Counted from the stretch's first letter, positions 1 to 6,297 are shown. The stretch: 14,663 nucleotides of DNA from an uncultured Actinomycetes bacterium (GCA_946886425.1 CAMPIP010000045.1:1-14663); one strand, 5' to 3'. A program made the numbers and translations. Notes: a model not told the origin generated them from the sequence alone.

Positions 1-382
1 CAGCTTCGCGGCCTCGCTTGGGAGCGCCGGCTGGGCTGGGCTCGAACCGGGCGCCCGCTACCTGTTCACGCTGGAGGCGGTACGGCGGCTGATCGCCCGC
101 CGCGACCAGGTCGTCAAGTCGCGCCGCTGGGCGCCCCTGGCCGGCCTCGCATCGACCTGGCAGACGCTGCTGAACAGCGTCACCTTCGGCCACAACGTCG
201 CCCTCGGCGCCTTCGGCCGCGCCCGGGCCGCCAAGGCGTCCCGCCCCTGGCAGCGCAACATCGACGCCCTCGCCACCGTCGTCCTGGCGATCCCGGCCCT
301 GATCGTCGCCCTGCCGATCGAGCTGGCTGGCGGCCTGACCGGCCGCGGCGCGGTGCTGACGCTGAAGCTGGAGCTGCTCTAG
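1..382 (+). CDS. C-terminal part of a probable class I SAM-dependent methyltransferase (5' end missing)
   Basis: The reading frame enters at base 2 and runs about 126 codons to a TAG at 380-382. The visible part begins in a segment with RYLFTLEAVRRLI, then an arginine-rich helix, a stretch containing LLNSVTFGHN, and near the end a hydrophobic segment (ATVVLAIPALIVALPIEL) followed by GRGAVLTLKLELL. From memory this order (a 'form...LxxLLxxxGF'-like segment, an N-rich turn, a hydrophobic helix, then a G-rich final strand) matches the C-terminus of a family of bacterial Methyltransf_23-like enzymes that end in a membrane-hugging helix. The SAM-binding motifs would lie upstream of the window, so the family is inferred and the substrate is unknown. 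The stop overlaps the stop of the convergent gene at 379-648 in the shared tetramer CTAG. Confidence 0.45.
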   Translation, partial: SFAASLGSAGWAGLEPGARYLFTLEAVRRLIARRDQVVKSRRWAPLAGLASTWQTLLNSVTFGHNVALGAFGRARAAKASRPWQRNIDALATVVLAIPALIVALPIELAGGLTGRGAVLTLKLELL

Positions 383-648
383 CTCAGGCCTTCGCGAGCC
401 TCTCTCACCAGAGTCACTGCCTCCGGAAAGAGGACGCGGATGGCGTCGCGGACCTGCATCGACTGCTGGTCGGGCGAGCCGGTGAGGTCGAGCTGGGCGA
501 TCGAGGCGACGGTCATCTCGACCGCGAGCTTGATCGCGTTGTCGGCCCAGGCGACCCGCTGAGAGGACTGCATCTGCTCAGAGAGCTCCTCCATGCGGGC
601 GCGGAACTCATCGGGGTCGCCGAACAGGTTGAAGGGGCTGCCCTCCAT
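379..648 (-). CDS. Small conserved-looking hypothetical protein, 89 aa
   Basis: The frame gives an 89-residue, acidic, mostly helical protein (MEGSPFNLFGDPDEF... to ...VREAREGLS). I see no signal peptide, membrane helix, cysteine pair or catalytic motif, and I do not recognise the family. The helical segments RARMEELSEQMQSS and NAIKLAVEMTVASIAQLDL suggest a small oligomeric or partner-binding protein, which is inference. The same frame stays open upstream only because of GC bias opposite the gene at 742-1401. I start at the ATG at 648 because a -10-like TACATG lies seven bases before it, the geometry seen at several other genes here. The GGGAG directly touching the ATG is too close to act as a ribosome binding site. 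The gene converges on the methyltransferase-like gene and shares a CTAG at the two stops. Confidence 0.6.
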   Translation of the reverse strand: MEGSPFNLFGDPDEFRARMEELSEQMQSSQRVAWADNAIKLAVEMTVASIAQLDLTGSPDQQSMQVRDAIRVLFPEAVTLVREAREGLS

Positions 649-655
649 CTCCCAA

Positions 656-661
656 CATGTA
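656..661 (-). promoter_or_regulatory. Possible -10 box for the small gene at 379-648
   Basis: On the minus strand TACATG lies exactly seven bases before the ATG. It matches TANNNT except at the last base, so it is weaker than the other boxes listed. No -35 box is evident. Confidence 0.3.
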
Positions 662-729
662 AGCAGAGTCGCGACGGCGCCGGCACGAACTTGGCACACG
701 CTGCGCGCCACGCGTGCGCCGGCGCGGTC

Positions 730-735
730 TAGCTT
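730..735 (+). promoter_or_regulatory. -10 box TAGCTT placing the start of the 742 gene at the 5' end of its mRNA
   Basis: TAGCTT fits TANNNT and ends six bases before the ATG at 742. There is no Shine-Dalgarno sequence between them, which fits a leaderless transcript. I see no good -35 box. Confidence 0.45.
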
Positions 736-741
736 CGCCGC

Positions 742-1401
742 ATGCGCGGCAACGGCGACAGGCAGGCGGGCTCGGCGAGCGTCGAACAGGTGGCGATCTC
801 GGCCCTGATCGGAGTCCTCCTCACGGCTGGGATCGCCGCCGTCATCGCCAAAGGCGAGGTCGAGGCCGGCCGCGGCCTCGCCGGCGCGATCGGCAGGAAG
901 CTGGCCTGCGCGCCGCGCCTCCCGGACGCCTGCCGCCATCACGCCCTCGTCCCCGCCTATGGCTGGCCGCTGGCGCGCCTGGCCCGGGCGCTCGCGCCGG
1001 CCCCGGCGGCCCGCCCGGGAGCCGACGGCATCCCGCTGCTGCCGGTCGACTTCCGCCGCTGCCGCCGGGCCAGCTGCGCGGTCGCCGCGGGCCCCCACCT
1101 GACGGCCTCGAACCGGCGCACCACCGCCTTCGTCGAGCTCGTCGACCGGCGCCGCTCGCTCGGTTGGGTCGAGCTCGCCTACTGGCTCTACCGCCCCACC
1201 CTCGGCTGGGAACGCCTGGCCCGCCGCGCCACCGCCGCCGACGTCGCGGCCGCGGCCGGCACCCCGGTCCTCGCCGCGGCCGCCCCGGCCCGGGCCCCGC
1301 TCGAGCCCCGGCCCGGCCCAAACCACTACGAGTTCCCAGCTGCCGAGCGGCCGCCCTGGCAGTGGCGCCTCAGCGGCCGCTACCCGGGCTGGTCGAGTTG
1401 A
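742..1401 (+). CDS. Protein with type IV pilin/TadE-type signal segment and a cysteine-containing exported domain, 219 aa
   Basis: The N-terminus MRGNGDRQAG|SASVEQVAIS shows the class III (prepilin) pattern: a short basic leader, Gly10, then Glu15 at position +5 after the presumed cleavage, followed by a hydrophobic helix (about 17-36). Flp pilins, TadE/TadG-like pseudopilins and related proteins are processed this way by prepilin peptidase. The remaining ~180 residues are not pilin-like. They contain cysteines at 56, 64, 107 and 112 (possible disulfides), the segment LPVDFRRC, and ELAYWLYRPTLGW, which faintly recalls actinobacterial exported proteins with a 'YWLYYP' motif. No other Tad or pilus gene is in view. 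The ATG at 742 follows TAGCTT by six bases. Divergent from the small gene at 379-648. Function unknown. Confidence 0.6.
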   Translation: MRGNGDRQAGSASVEQVAISALIGVLLTAGIAAVIAKGEVEAGRGLAGAIGRKLACAPRLPDACRHHALVPAYGWPLARLARALAPAPAARPGADGIPLLPVDFRRCRRASCAVAAGPHLTASNRRTTAFVELVDRRRSLGWVELAYWLYRPTLGWERLARRATAADVAAAAGTPVLAAAAPARAPLEPRPGPNHYEFPAAERPPWQWRLSGRYPGWSS

Positions 1402-1412
1402 CCGAGGCAAGG

Positions 1413-1497
1413 CTCAGAGGCTGCCAGGCAAGGACGCAGGGAGCCCGAATAGCAGCGCTATTCGGGCGACGGAGGACGCAGCATGGCGGCGTCTGAG
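1413..1497. repeat. Nested REP/MITE-like element: outer inverted repeats, inner direct repeats, central palindrome
   Basis: Three nested layers can be read. The outer arms 1413-1429 and 1481-1497 are inverted copies (14 of 17 positions match). Just inside each is the same-orientation repeat AGGACGCAG (1431-1439 and 1473-1481). In the centre is a perfect 11-base inverted repeat GCCCGAATAGC / GCTATTCGGGC (1443-1453, 1457-1467) with a three-base loop. The element begins 11 bases after the stop of the 742 gene and extends into the 3' end of the convergent membrane-protein gene, giving it its last twelve codons and its TAG. There is no T-tract, so it is not a standard intrinsic terminator, though the central hairpin could end transcription from both sides. 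I see no second copy in the window. Confidence 0.55.
1443..1467. terminator. Possible bidirectional terminator hairpin between convergent genes
   Basis: A perfect 11-base-pair stem with loop AGC lies between the stop of the + gene (1401) and the - gene, whose TAG (1460-1458) sits inside the stem. Its position suits ending both transcripts. It lacks a U-tract, so intrinsic termination is uncertain. Confidence 0.4.
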
Positions 1498-2453
1498 GCC
1501 GCCTCGTCCTGGGCCTGTTTGATCAGGCCGCGCCAGTCCGTGGTCCTGAAGACGAGCAGGATCGCGGTGAAGCCGAGCACCACCGACCAGGCCGCCATCG
1601 CGATCTGGGTCCCGACCGAGAAGGAGAGCACCGCGGTCCGCGAGGGGCCGGTGAGGGTGGCGACGAGCAGCGCCTGCTGGGCGCCGGCGCCGCCGGGGGT
1701 GAAGGGGACGATGTTGGCGATTGCCTGGACGCTCATCACCAGCATCACGCTGCCGACCGAGCCGTCGATGCCGAAGGCCTCGAGGAAGAACCAGAAGGCG
1801 GCGAAGCGGCAGCACCAGCCGAGCCCCTGCCAGGCGAAGACCTCGCGCATGTAGCGGCGCGGCTGGGCGAGAATCGCCACGCCCTGACGGACCCGCGCCC
1901 AGAAGCGGCGCACGTGGTGGGCCAGGTAGTAGATCCCCAGCGCGGTCGCGACCAGGAGCACCCCGACCGTGATCGCGAAGACCTGCGGGTGGTCGACCCA
2001 GAAGGAGATCTCGAAGGCCGGCAGGTTGGGGATCTGCGGCAGCGGCGGCAGCAGGCCCTGGGTGATCGCGTAGGCCAGCACCAACAAGCCCACGCTGGTG
2101 TCGAAGACGGTCTGGACGAGGAAGGAGGAGGTCACCGCCGGGTAGGAGGAGTCGGGGATCTGCCGCTTGACCAGGAAGACCTTGGTGACGTCGCCGGCGT
2201 GGGCCGGTACGACCGCGTTGATCCCTGCCCCGGCCAGGTAGGCGGCACTGAGCTGCAGGTAGGAGATGCGCTGGTTGGGATAGGCGGCGCGGAGGACGTT
2301 GCGCCAGGCCCAAGCGCGGCAGAGTTGCATCGCCAGCAGGCAGAGCAGGGCGATCCCGAACTGCGTCCAATCGATCTCCGAGAGGTGGCGGAAAAATTCC
2401 GCCGCCGCGTTGAAGAACCGGTCGAAGCTGGATCCAAGGTCGGCGTACGGCAT
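1458..2453 (-). CDS. Lysylphosphatidylglycerol synthase TM region / YbhN-like (UPF0104, PF03706) integral membrane protein, 331 aa
   Basis: The protein has about seven or eight hydrophobic segments and the family hallmarks: NAVVPAHAGDVTKVFLVKR after the second helix (the family's 'P-x-R-x-G-E'-like loop) and VPFTPGGAGAQQALLVATL in the second half. PF03706 proteins include the flippase portion of MprF and stand-alone proteins thought to move lipids or lipid-linked glycans across the membrane. Here there is no aminoacyl-transferase domain, so it is the stand-alone type of ~300-330 residues. I start at ATG 2453 (MPYADLGSSF) because TAGTGT lies exactly seven bases upstream; the frame open further upstream lies opposite the sulfotransferase gene. 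The last twelve residues (SDAAMLRPPSPE) and the stop come from the repeat element at 1413-1497. Divergent from the sulfotransferase. Confidence 0.85.
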   Translation of the reverse strand: MPYADLGSSFDRFFNAAAEFFRHLSEIDWTQFGIALLCLLAMQLCRAWAWRNVLRAAYPNQRISYLQLSAAYLAGAGINAVVPAHAGDVTKVFLVKRQIPDSSYPAVTSSFLVQTVFDTSVGLLVLAYAITQGLLPPLPQIPNLPAFEISFWVDHPQVFAITVGVLLVATALGIYYLAHHVRRFWARVRQGVAILAQPRRYMREVFAWQGLGWCCRFAAFWFFLEAFGIDGSVGSVMLVMSVQAIANIVPFTPGGAGAQQALLVATLTGPSRTAVLSFSVGTQIAMAAWSVVLGFTAILLVFRTTDWRGLIKQAQDEAASDAAMLRPPSPE

Positions 2454-2459
2454 CGCAGC

Positions 2460-2466
2460 TACACTA
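2460..2466. promoter_or_regulatory. Overlapping divergent -10 boxes (TACACT +, TAGTGT -)
   Basis: Bases 2460-2465 read TACACT on the + strand and 2466-2461 read TAGTGT on the - strand, so one 7-base site gives a TANNNT box in each direction. The - box ends seven bases before ATG 2453. The + box ends nine bases before GTG 2475. The intergenic gap is only 21 bases. No -35 of consensus quality is seen for either. Confidence 0.5.
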
Positions 2467-2474
2467 GCCCGCTC

Positions 2475-3464
2475 GTGCCGGATACCGACACGCATACCTT
2501 GCCCGCCACCCTGCCGCCAGACCCCGCCGACGAGGCGATGTGCGATCGCGCCCGCGAGCGCTATACGGCCGACCGCAAGAGCCGCTGGCGGCGCCGGCGC
2601 AAACGCCACGCGGAGCTGCCCAACCTGATCATCGTCGGCGGCCTCAAGTGCGGCACGACGAGCATCCACCACTACCTCGGCCTGCATCCGGAAATCCAGA
2701 TGTCGAAGCCGAAGGAGCTCAACTTCTTCGTCGAGGAGCTGAACTGGGACCTCGGCCTCGACTGGTACGCGAGCCGCTTCGACGACCGCTTCAAGGTCCG
2801 CGGCGAGTCATCGCCGCACTACACGAACCTGCCCCGCTTCGAGGGCGTCGCGGAGCGGATCCACCAGAACTGCCCGGACGCCCGGCTGCTCTACATGGTG
2901 CGCGACCCGATCAAGCGGATCCTCTCCCACTGGGTCCACGCCACCGGCGCGGGCTACGAGACCGGCGATCTGGTCGAGGTTCTCTCCAACCCGGACAACT
3001 CGTACACGAACCGCTCCAAGTACTGGATGCAGCTGCAGCCCTACCTGGAGCGCTTCGACCGCGAGCAGATCGAGATCATCGCCCAGGAGGAGCTGCACGC
3101 CGACCGCGAGGGGACGATGCGCAAGGCCTTTGCCTTCGCAGGGGTCGACGAGAACTTCACCTCCGAGCAGTTCGACCGCGAGTGGGAGAAGTCGAGCGCC
3201 AAGGAGGGCGACAAATACCAGTTCATGGAGAAGCTGATCAAGCTTCCCGGCTTCCGCTCCTTCGACCGCAACTTCGACCGGCTGCCGGAGTCGATGCGCT
3301 GGATCGTCGAGAAGATCGTCCACGATCCGGACAAACCGTCCTCGCCGAAGCCAAAGCTGCCCGACGACCTCTTCGAGGCGGTCCGCGGCCGCTTCACCGA
3401 GGACGTCGCCGAGCTGCAGAAGTTCGCCGGCCGCGAGTTCCCCGCCTGGCACGACTACAGCTGA
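2475..3464 (+). CDS. Sulfotransferase family protein (PAPS-dependent type), 329 aa
   Basis: Residues 55-68 (GGLKCGTTSIHHYL) are the 5'-phosphosulfate binding loop with Lys58. Residues 142-153 (VRDPIKRILSHW) are the 3'-phosphate binding motif with Arg143 and Ser151. KPKELNFF (about 78-85) is the segment typical of bacterial relatives of heparan-sulfate and carbohydrate sulfotransferases, which move sulfate from PAPS to a hydroxyl or amino group. The acceptor cannot be told from sequence. I see no signal peptide; a basic stretch (RWRRRRKRH, 37-45) precedes the fold, so a cytosolic or membrane-associated enzyme is likely. Start: GTG 2475 is preferred because a -10 box lies just before it; ATG 2538 would remove 21 poorly conserved residues and is the alternative. 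Its partner across the divergent promoter is a flippase-like protein. Confidence 0.85.
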   Translation: MPDTDTHTLPATLPPDPADEAMCDRARERYTADRKSRWRRRRKRHAELPNLIIVGGLKCGTTSIHHYLGLHPEIQMSKPKELNFFVEELNWDLGLDWYASRFDDRFKVRGESSPHYTNLPRFEGVAERIHQNCPDARLLYMVRDPIKRILSHWVHATGAGYETGDLVEVLSNPDNSYTNRSKYWMQLQPYLERFDREQIEIIAQEELHADREGTMRKAFAFAGVDENFTSEQFDREWEKSSAKEGDKYQFMEKLIKLPGFRSFDRNFDRLPESMRWIVEKIVHDPDKPSSPKPKLPDDLFEAVRGRFTEDVAELQKFAGREFPAWHDYS

Positions 3465-3475
3465 GCCGGCGCGGG

Positions 3476-3481
3476 TAGGTT
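3476..3481 (+). promoter_or_regulatory. -10 box TAGGTT seven bases before a GTG start
   Basis: TAGGTT fits TANNNT and is followed by CGCCCCC and then GTG 3489, with no ribosome binding site. This suggests the reductase gene has its own leaderless promoter in the 24-base gap after the sulfotransferase. Confidence 0.5.
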
Positions 3482-3488
3482 CGCCCCC

Positions 3489-4217
3489 GTGCGGCGCCTA
3501 CTTCCCGATCCGGGCCCGACCTCGGTCGACGAGCAACTCGACGGCTACCGTCCCTGGGGACAGCCGCGCGAGCAGCGTCCCTTCGTGGCGATGAACTTCG
3601 TAGCCACGGTCGACGGCCGGGCGACGATCGAAGGCGTCTCCGGGCCGATCGGGTCCGCGGACGACACGCTGATGTTGAGCCGACTTCGCGACCGCTTCGA
3701 CGCGGTGATGATCGGGGCCGGGACGATGCGGGCCGAGCGCTACGGCCCGCTCGCCGCCAGCGAAGCGGCGCAAGCTCGCCGGCAGGGGGCCGGTCTCGAG
3801 GCGAGGCCGCTGATGGTGCTGATCAGCGGCCGGCTCGACCTCCCCTGGGACGCGTCGCTGTTCACGGCCGGGGACGGCCAGGTGGTGATCTTCACCGGCT
3901 CCGACGAGGACGTGCCGGCGGTGGCGACGCCGCTGGAGGTAGTCCGCCATGCGGGCGGGGTCGACCTCACCGCCGCCCTCGCCCACCTGCGCCGCGAGCA
4001 CGGGGTGCGCGCCCTGCTTTGCGAGGGCGGCCCGCGCCTCCATGCCGAGCTGCAGGCCGGTGGCCTCGCCGACGAGCTGTTCCTGACCGTGGCGCCGAAG
4101 CTGGCCGGGGCCGGACCGGCGATCCTCGAGGGCGAGCTGCCGGCGATCGCGGAGCTGGAGCTGGCCTGGCTGTTGGAGGCGGACGGCGAGCTCTTCGCCC
4201 GCTACCGCCGCGCCTGA
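3489..4217 (+). CDS. Pyrimidine reductase family protein (RibD C-terminal / DHFR-like fold), 242 aa
   Basis: The whole protein is one RibD_C domain (PF01872). FVAMNFVATVDGRAT (about 31-45) is the first strand and the substrate-contacting loop. LSRLRDRFDAVMIGAGTMRAERYGPL (from about 63) holds the GAGT NADPH-binding turn. RALLCEGGPRLHAEL and LADELFLTVAPKLAG are the second cofactor-binding stretch and the final family motif. The family reduces the ribosyl group of the riboflavin intermediate or related pyrimidines with NADPH. There is no deaminase domain, and the stand-alone actinobacterial members often have unproved substrates, so I give no symbol. GTG 3489 is chosen because the protein begins naturally there and TAGGTT lies seven bases upstream. 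No other riboflavin gene is present. Confidence 0.85.
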   Translation: MRRLLPDPGPTSVDEQLDGYRPWGQPREQRPFVAMNFVATVDGRATIEGVSGPIGSADDTLMLSRLRDRFDAVMIGAGTMRAERYGPLAASEAAQARRQGAGLEARPLMVLISGRLDLPWDASLFTAGDGQVVIFTGSDEDVPAVATPLEVVRHAGGVDLTAALAHLRREHGVRALLCEGGPRLHAELQAGGLADELFLTVAPKLAGAGPAILEGELPAIAELELAWLLEADGELFARYRRA

Positions 4218-4219
4218 GC

Positions 4220-4250
4220 TAGCGTTGGGCACCCAGTCGACGAGGAGAGG
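4220..4250 (+). promoter_or_regulatory. -10 box TAGCGT and Shine-Dalgarno GAGGAGAGG of the acyl-CoA dehydrogenase
   Basis: TAGCGT (4220-4225) fits TANNNT and would start a leader of about 25 bases. GAGGAGAGG (4242-4250) is a strong ribosome binding site ending six bases before ATG 4257. The dehydrogenase is therefore probably leadered, unlike its upstream neighbour. Confidence 0.45.
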
Positions 4251-4256
4251 ACGCCG

Positions 4257-5522
4257 ATGGACTTCACCCCCAGCCCCGAGGTAGCGAGCCTGCGCGAGCG
4301 CGTGCTCGACTTCATGGACGCCGAGGTCTACCCGGCCGAGCGGGAGATCATGGAGGCCCTCGACGCCGAGGTCGGTCCCGGTACCCCCTACCCGCGGGCG
4401 CTGGTCACGGTCCGCGAGAAGGCCAGGGCCGAGGGTCTCTGGAACCTCTTCATGCCGGACGAGCGCTTCGGTCCCGGGCTCAGCAACTGGGAGTACGGGC
4501 TGCTCTGCGAGGAGATGGGGCGCAGCCCGGTCGCGGCGGCGATGGCCTTCAACTGCGCGGCGCCGGACACGGGCAACATGGAGATCCTCGCCGAGCACGG
4601 CACCCCGGAACAGCGCGAGCGCTGGCTCGAGCCGCTGCTGGAGGGCCGGATCCGCTCCTGCTTCTCGATGACCGAGCCCGAGGTCTCCGGCTCCGACCCG
4701 ACGCTGCTGCAGGCCCGGGCCGAGCTCGACGGCGACGAGTGGGTGATCGAGGGCCACAAGTGGTTCACCTCCGGCGCTGTCGGCGCCGAGCTGGCGATCG
4801 CGATGGTCGTCACCGACCCCGACGCCCCTCCCTACGCCCGCGCCTCGATGATCTGCGTGCCGACCGACGCCCCCGGCTTCAACCTGGTCCGGCCGATCCC
4901 GGTGATGGGACACGACAAGGGGCCCGGCCACTGCGAGATCCGCTACGAAGGCTGCCGGGTCCCGAAGGACAGCCTGCTCGGCGAGCGCGGCGCCGGCTTC
5001 GCGATCGCCCAGGACCGGCTCGGGCCGGGGCGCATCCACCACTGCATGCGGGCGATCGGGACCGCCGAGCGCGCCCACGAGATGATGTGCCGCCGCGCCA
5101 ACGAGCGGCACGCCTTCGGCGGCCCGCTGGCCGACAAGCAGTTCGTCCAGGAGGCGATCGCCGCCTCGCGGATGGAGATCGACCAGGCCCGCCTGCTCAC
5201 CCTCTTCGCCGCCTGGAAAATGGACACCGAGGGCAAGCGCGCCGCCCGTCAGCAGATCTCCGCGATCAAGATCGTCGCCGCCAACATGGTCATGGACGTG
5301 CTCGACCGGGCGATCCAGATCCACGGCTCGCTGGGGATGACCGACGACACCCCCCTCGCCGCCCTCTGGCGCTTCTCCCGGATGCTGCGCCTCGCCGACG
5401 GCCCCGACGAGGTCCACAAGATGGTCCTCGCCCGCCGCGAGCTGAACCGCTGGGCCAAGCGCGCCGAGGCCGAGGCCGAGGGCGGAACCCTCGAACCTCG
5501 GCACGCGACGCGGATGGTCTGA
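4257..5522 (+). CDS. Acyl-CoA dehydrogenase of the ACAD10/ACAD11 subfamily, 421 aa
   Basis: The full three-domain fold is present. The helical N-terminus has GLWNLFMPD (60-68) and FNCAAPDTGNMEIL (98-111). The FAD-contacting FSMTEPEVSGSD (136-147) and HKWFTSGA (167-174) follow. The second helical domain has RLGPGRIHHCMRAIG (254-268), AFGGPLA (286-292) and IHGSLGMTDDTPLA (355-368). These, and RLADGPDEVH (378-387) in place of the short-chain enzymes' YEGTSQI, are the marks of the ACAD10/11 type. There Asp381 stands where medium-chain enzymes have the catalytic Glu. Members act on acyl-CoAs, and the animal ACAD11 relatives handle 4-hydroxyacyl chains after phosphorylation. The start follows a strong ribosome site. 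The stop is separated by one base from the stop of the convergent gene at 5524-6276. Confidence 0.92.
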   Translation: MDFTPSPEVASLRERVLDFMDAEVYPAEREIMEALDAEVGPGTPYPRALVTVREKARAEGLWNLFMPDERFGPGLSNWEYGLLCEEMGRSPVAAAMAFNCAAPDTGNMEILAEHGTPEQRERWLEPLLEGRIRSCFSMTEPEVSGSDPTLLQARAELDGDEWVIEGHKWFTSGAVGAELAIAMVVTDPDAPPYARASMICVPTDAPGFNLVRPIPVMGHDKGPGHCEIRYEGCRVPKDSLLGERGAGFAIAQDRLGPGRIHHCMRAIGTAERAHEMMCRRANERHAFGGPLADKQFVQEAIAASRMEIDQARLLTLFAAWKMDTEGKRAARQQISAIKIVAANMVMDVLDRAIQIHGSLGMTDDTPLAALWRFSRMLRLADGPDEVHKMVLARRELNRWAKRAEAEAEGGTLEPRHATRMV

Positions 5523-5523
5523 C

Positions 5524-6276
5524 TTACGGCACGAGACAGTGCACGACGATGCTGTAGCTGGCCGCGGCGGCGCCGCCGTTGTACATCTGGACGCGCCACT
5601 GGTTCGACGCGTTCGGGTGCGAGCCGAGCACGACGAGGTCTTTGTCGGTCGTGACGTTGATCGGGCCACCGGAGAGCATCCGACTGCCGGCTGGGCAATC
5701 CAGAGCCGTCGCCGAGGTTTCGCCGGCCGGGACAGAGACGCTGCCGCCGAGCGTGAAGTTGGCGGCCCCCAACTTGGAGGCATGGACCGAGCCGTTGCCG
5801 AGCTTGGCGACCGTCACCGCTTCATTGCCGAGTTTGCCGGTGGTGACCGCTTCGTTGGCGATTTTCCCGGTGGTGACGGCTTCGCCCGCCAGTTTTTCGG
5901 CGTTGACGGCGCTGTTCTGAATCTTTGGCGTGGTCACCGCGTTGTCGGCCAGCTTGGCGCTGGTGACGGCTTTGTCGGCCAGCTTGTCGGTGGTAACGGC
6001 TCCGTTGGCGATCTTGGCGGTGAGCACCGACCCGTCCGCCAGCTTGACGCTGATCACCGAGCCGTCGGCGAGCTTGAAGCTGTTGACGGCGCTGTTTTTG
6101 ATCTTGCCGGTCGTCACCGCTTCCTTGACGATCTTGCCGGTCTTCACGGAGTTCGCCTTCAGTTGGTTGGCGCCGATCTTGGATGCCGCGACCGCCGTGG
6201 CGCCCCCGAGCACGAGGAATACGGCGAGCGACGACATCACGTTCGCGTACGTGAGCCGCTTGCGAATCTGTTTCAC
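5524..6276 (-). CDS. Secreted or anchored protein with thirteen exact 10-residue repeats, 250 aa
   Basis: A basic start and hydrophobic segment (residues about 12-30, VMSSLAVFLVLGGATAVAA) form a signal peptide or anchor. Residues 41-170 are thirteen back-to-back decapeptides with no insertions, pattern x-x-[AS]-V-x-x-x-K-[IL]-x (for example NGAVTTDKLA, DNAVTTPKIQ, NEAVTTGKLG). Such regular 10-residue units suggest a solenoid or fibre-like shape. The C-terminal ~75 residues hold DCPAGSRMLSGG and a final HC, so Cys193 and Cys247 may pair. Proteins with this N-terminus, repeats and 'CPAG...GG' tail are, from memory, common in Thermoleophilia and of unknown function. Codon choice (GAA, AAA, GCG, TTG) looks softer than the neighbours. 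It starts at GTG 6276 behind a clear AAGGAG. Confidence 0.8.
   Translation of the reverse strand: MKQIRKRLTYANVMSSLAVFLVLGGATAVAASKIGANQLKANSVKTGKIVKEAVTTGKIKNSAVNSFKLADGSVISVKLADGSVLTAKIANGAVTTDKLADKAVTSAKLADNAVTTPKIQNSAVNAEKLAGEAVTTGKIANEAVTTGKLGNEAVTVAKLGNGSVHASKLGAANFTLGGSVSVPAGETSATALDCPAGSRMLSGGPINVTTDKDLVVLGSHPNASNQWRVQMYNGGAAAASYSIVVHCLVP
5767..6156 (-). repeat. Thirteen tandem 30-base units coding the decapeptide repeats
   Basis: The 390 bases are exactly 13 x 30 and code for residues 41-170 of the preceding protein. Units differ at many bases but keep GTx at codon 4, AAG/AAA at codon 8 and an Ile/Leu codon at 9, so the repeat is ancient and held by selection on the protein rather than freshly amplified. 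Confidence 0.85.
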
Positions 6277-6297
6277 GGAGTTGTCTCCTTAAGGGAG
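6277..6297 (-). promoter_or_regulatory. Ribosome binding site flanked by two complementary CTCC arms
   Basis: On the minus strand the order is CTCCC (6297-6293), TTAA, GGAG (6288-6285), ACAA, CTCC (6280-6277), then GTG 6276. The central GGAG, part of AAGGAG eight bases before the start, is the Shine-Dalgarno. It can pair with either the upstream or the downstream CTCC. Confidence 0.45.

Noticed and set aside
649..1410. Upstream extension of the small minus-strand gene
   Set aside because: It is antisense to the pilin-signal gene, and its composition is Gly/Arg/Ala-rich without pattern. The natural start is ATG 648.
1443..1467. Classical rho-independent terminator
   Set aside because: The stem is perfect but there is no run of T on either side. 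I keep it only as a possible terminator and as the core of the repeat element.
1483..1854. Plus-strand ORF beginning ATGGCGGCG inside the repeat element
   Set aside because: No ribosome site, antisense to a well-supported membrane protein, no recognisable domain.
1914..2474. Upstream extension of the sulfotransferase frame
   Set aside because: It runs opposite the membrane-protein gene and reads as low-complexity Asp/Gly/Val/Gln. The family fold begins only near residue 48 of the chosen protein.
3498..5783. A 761-codon open frame on the minus strand
   Set aside because: It lies opposite the reductase and the acyl-CoA dehydrogenase, both of which show full family motifs. Its translation is low-complexity (Gly, Arg, Asp, Val, His) typical of the antisense of GC-rich genes.
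5767..6156. CRISPR array or minisatellite
   Set aside because: The 30-base period is continuous with no spacers, stays in frame, and units have diverged at DNA level while the protein pattern is kept, so it is a coding repeat.
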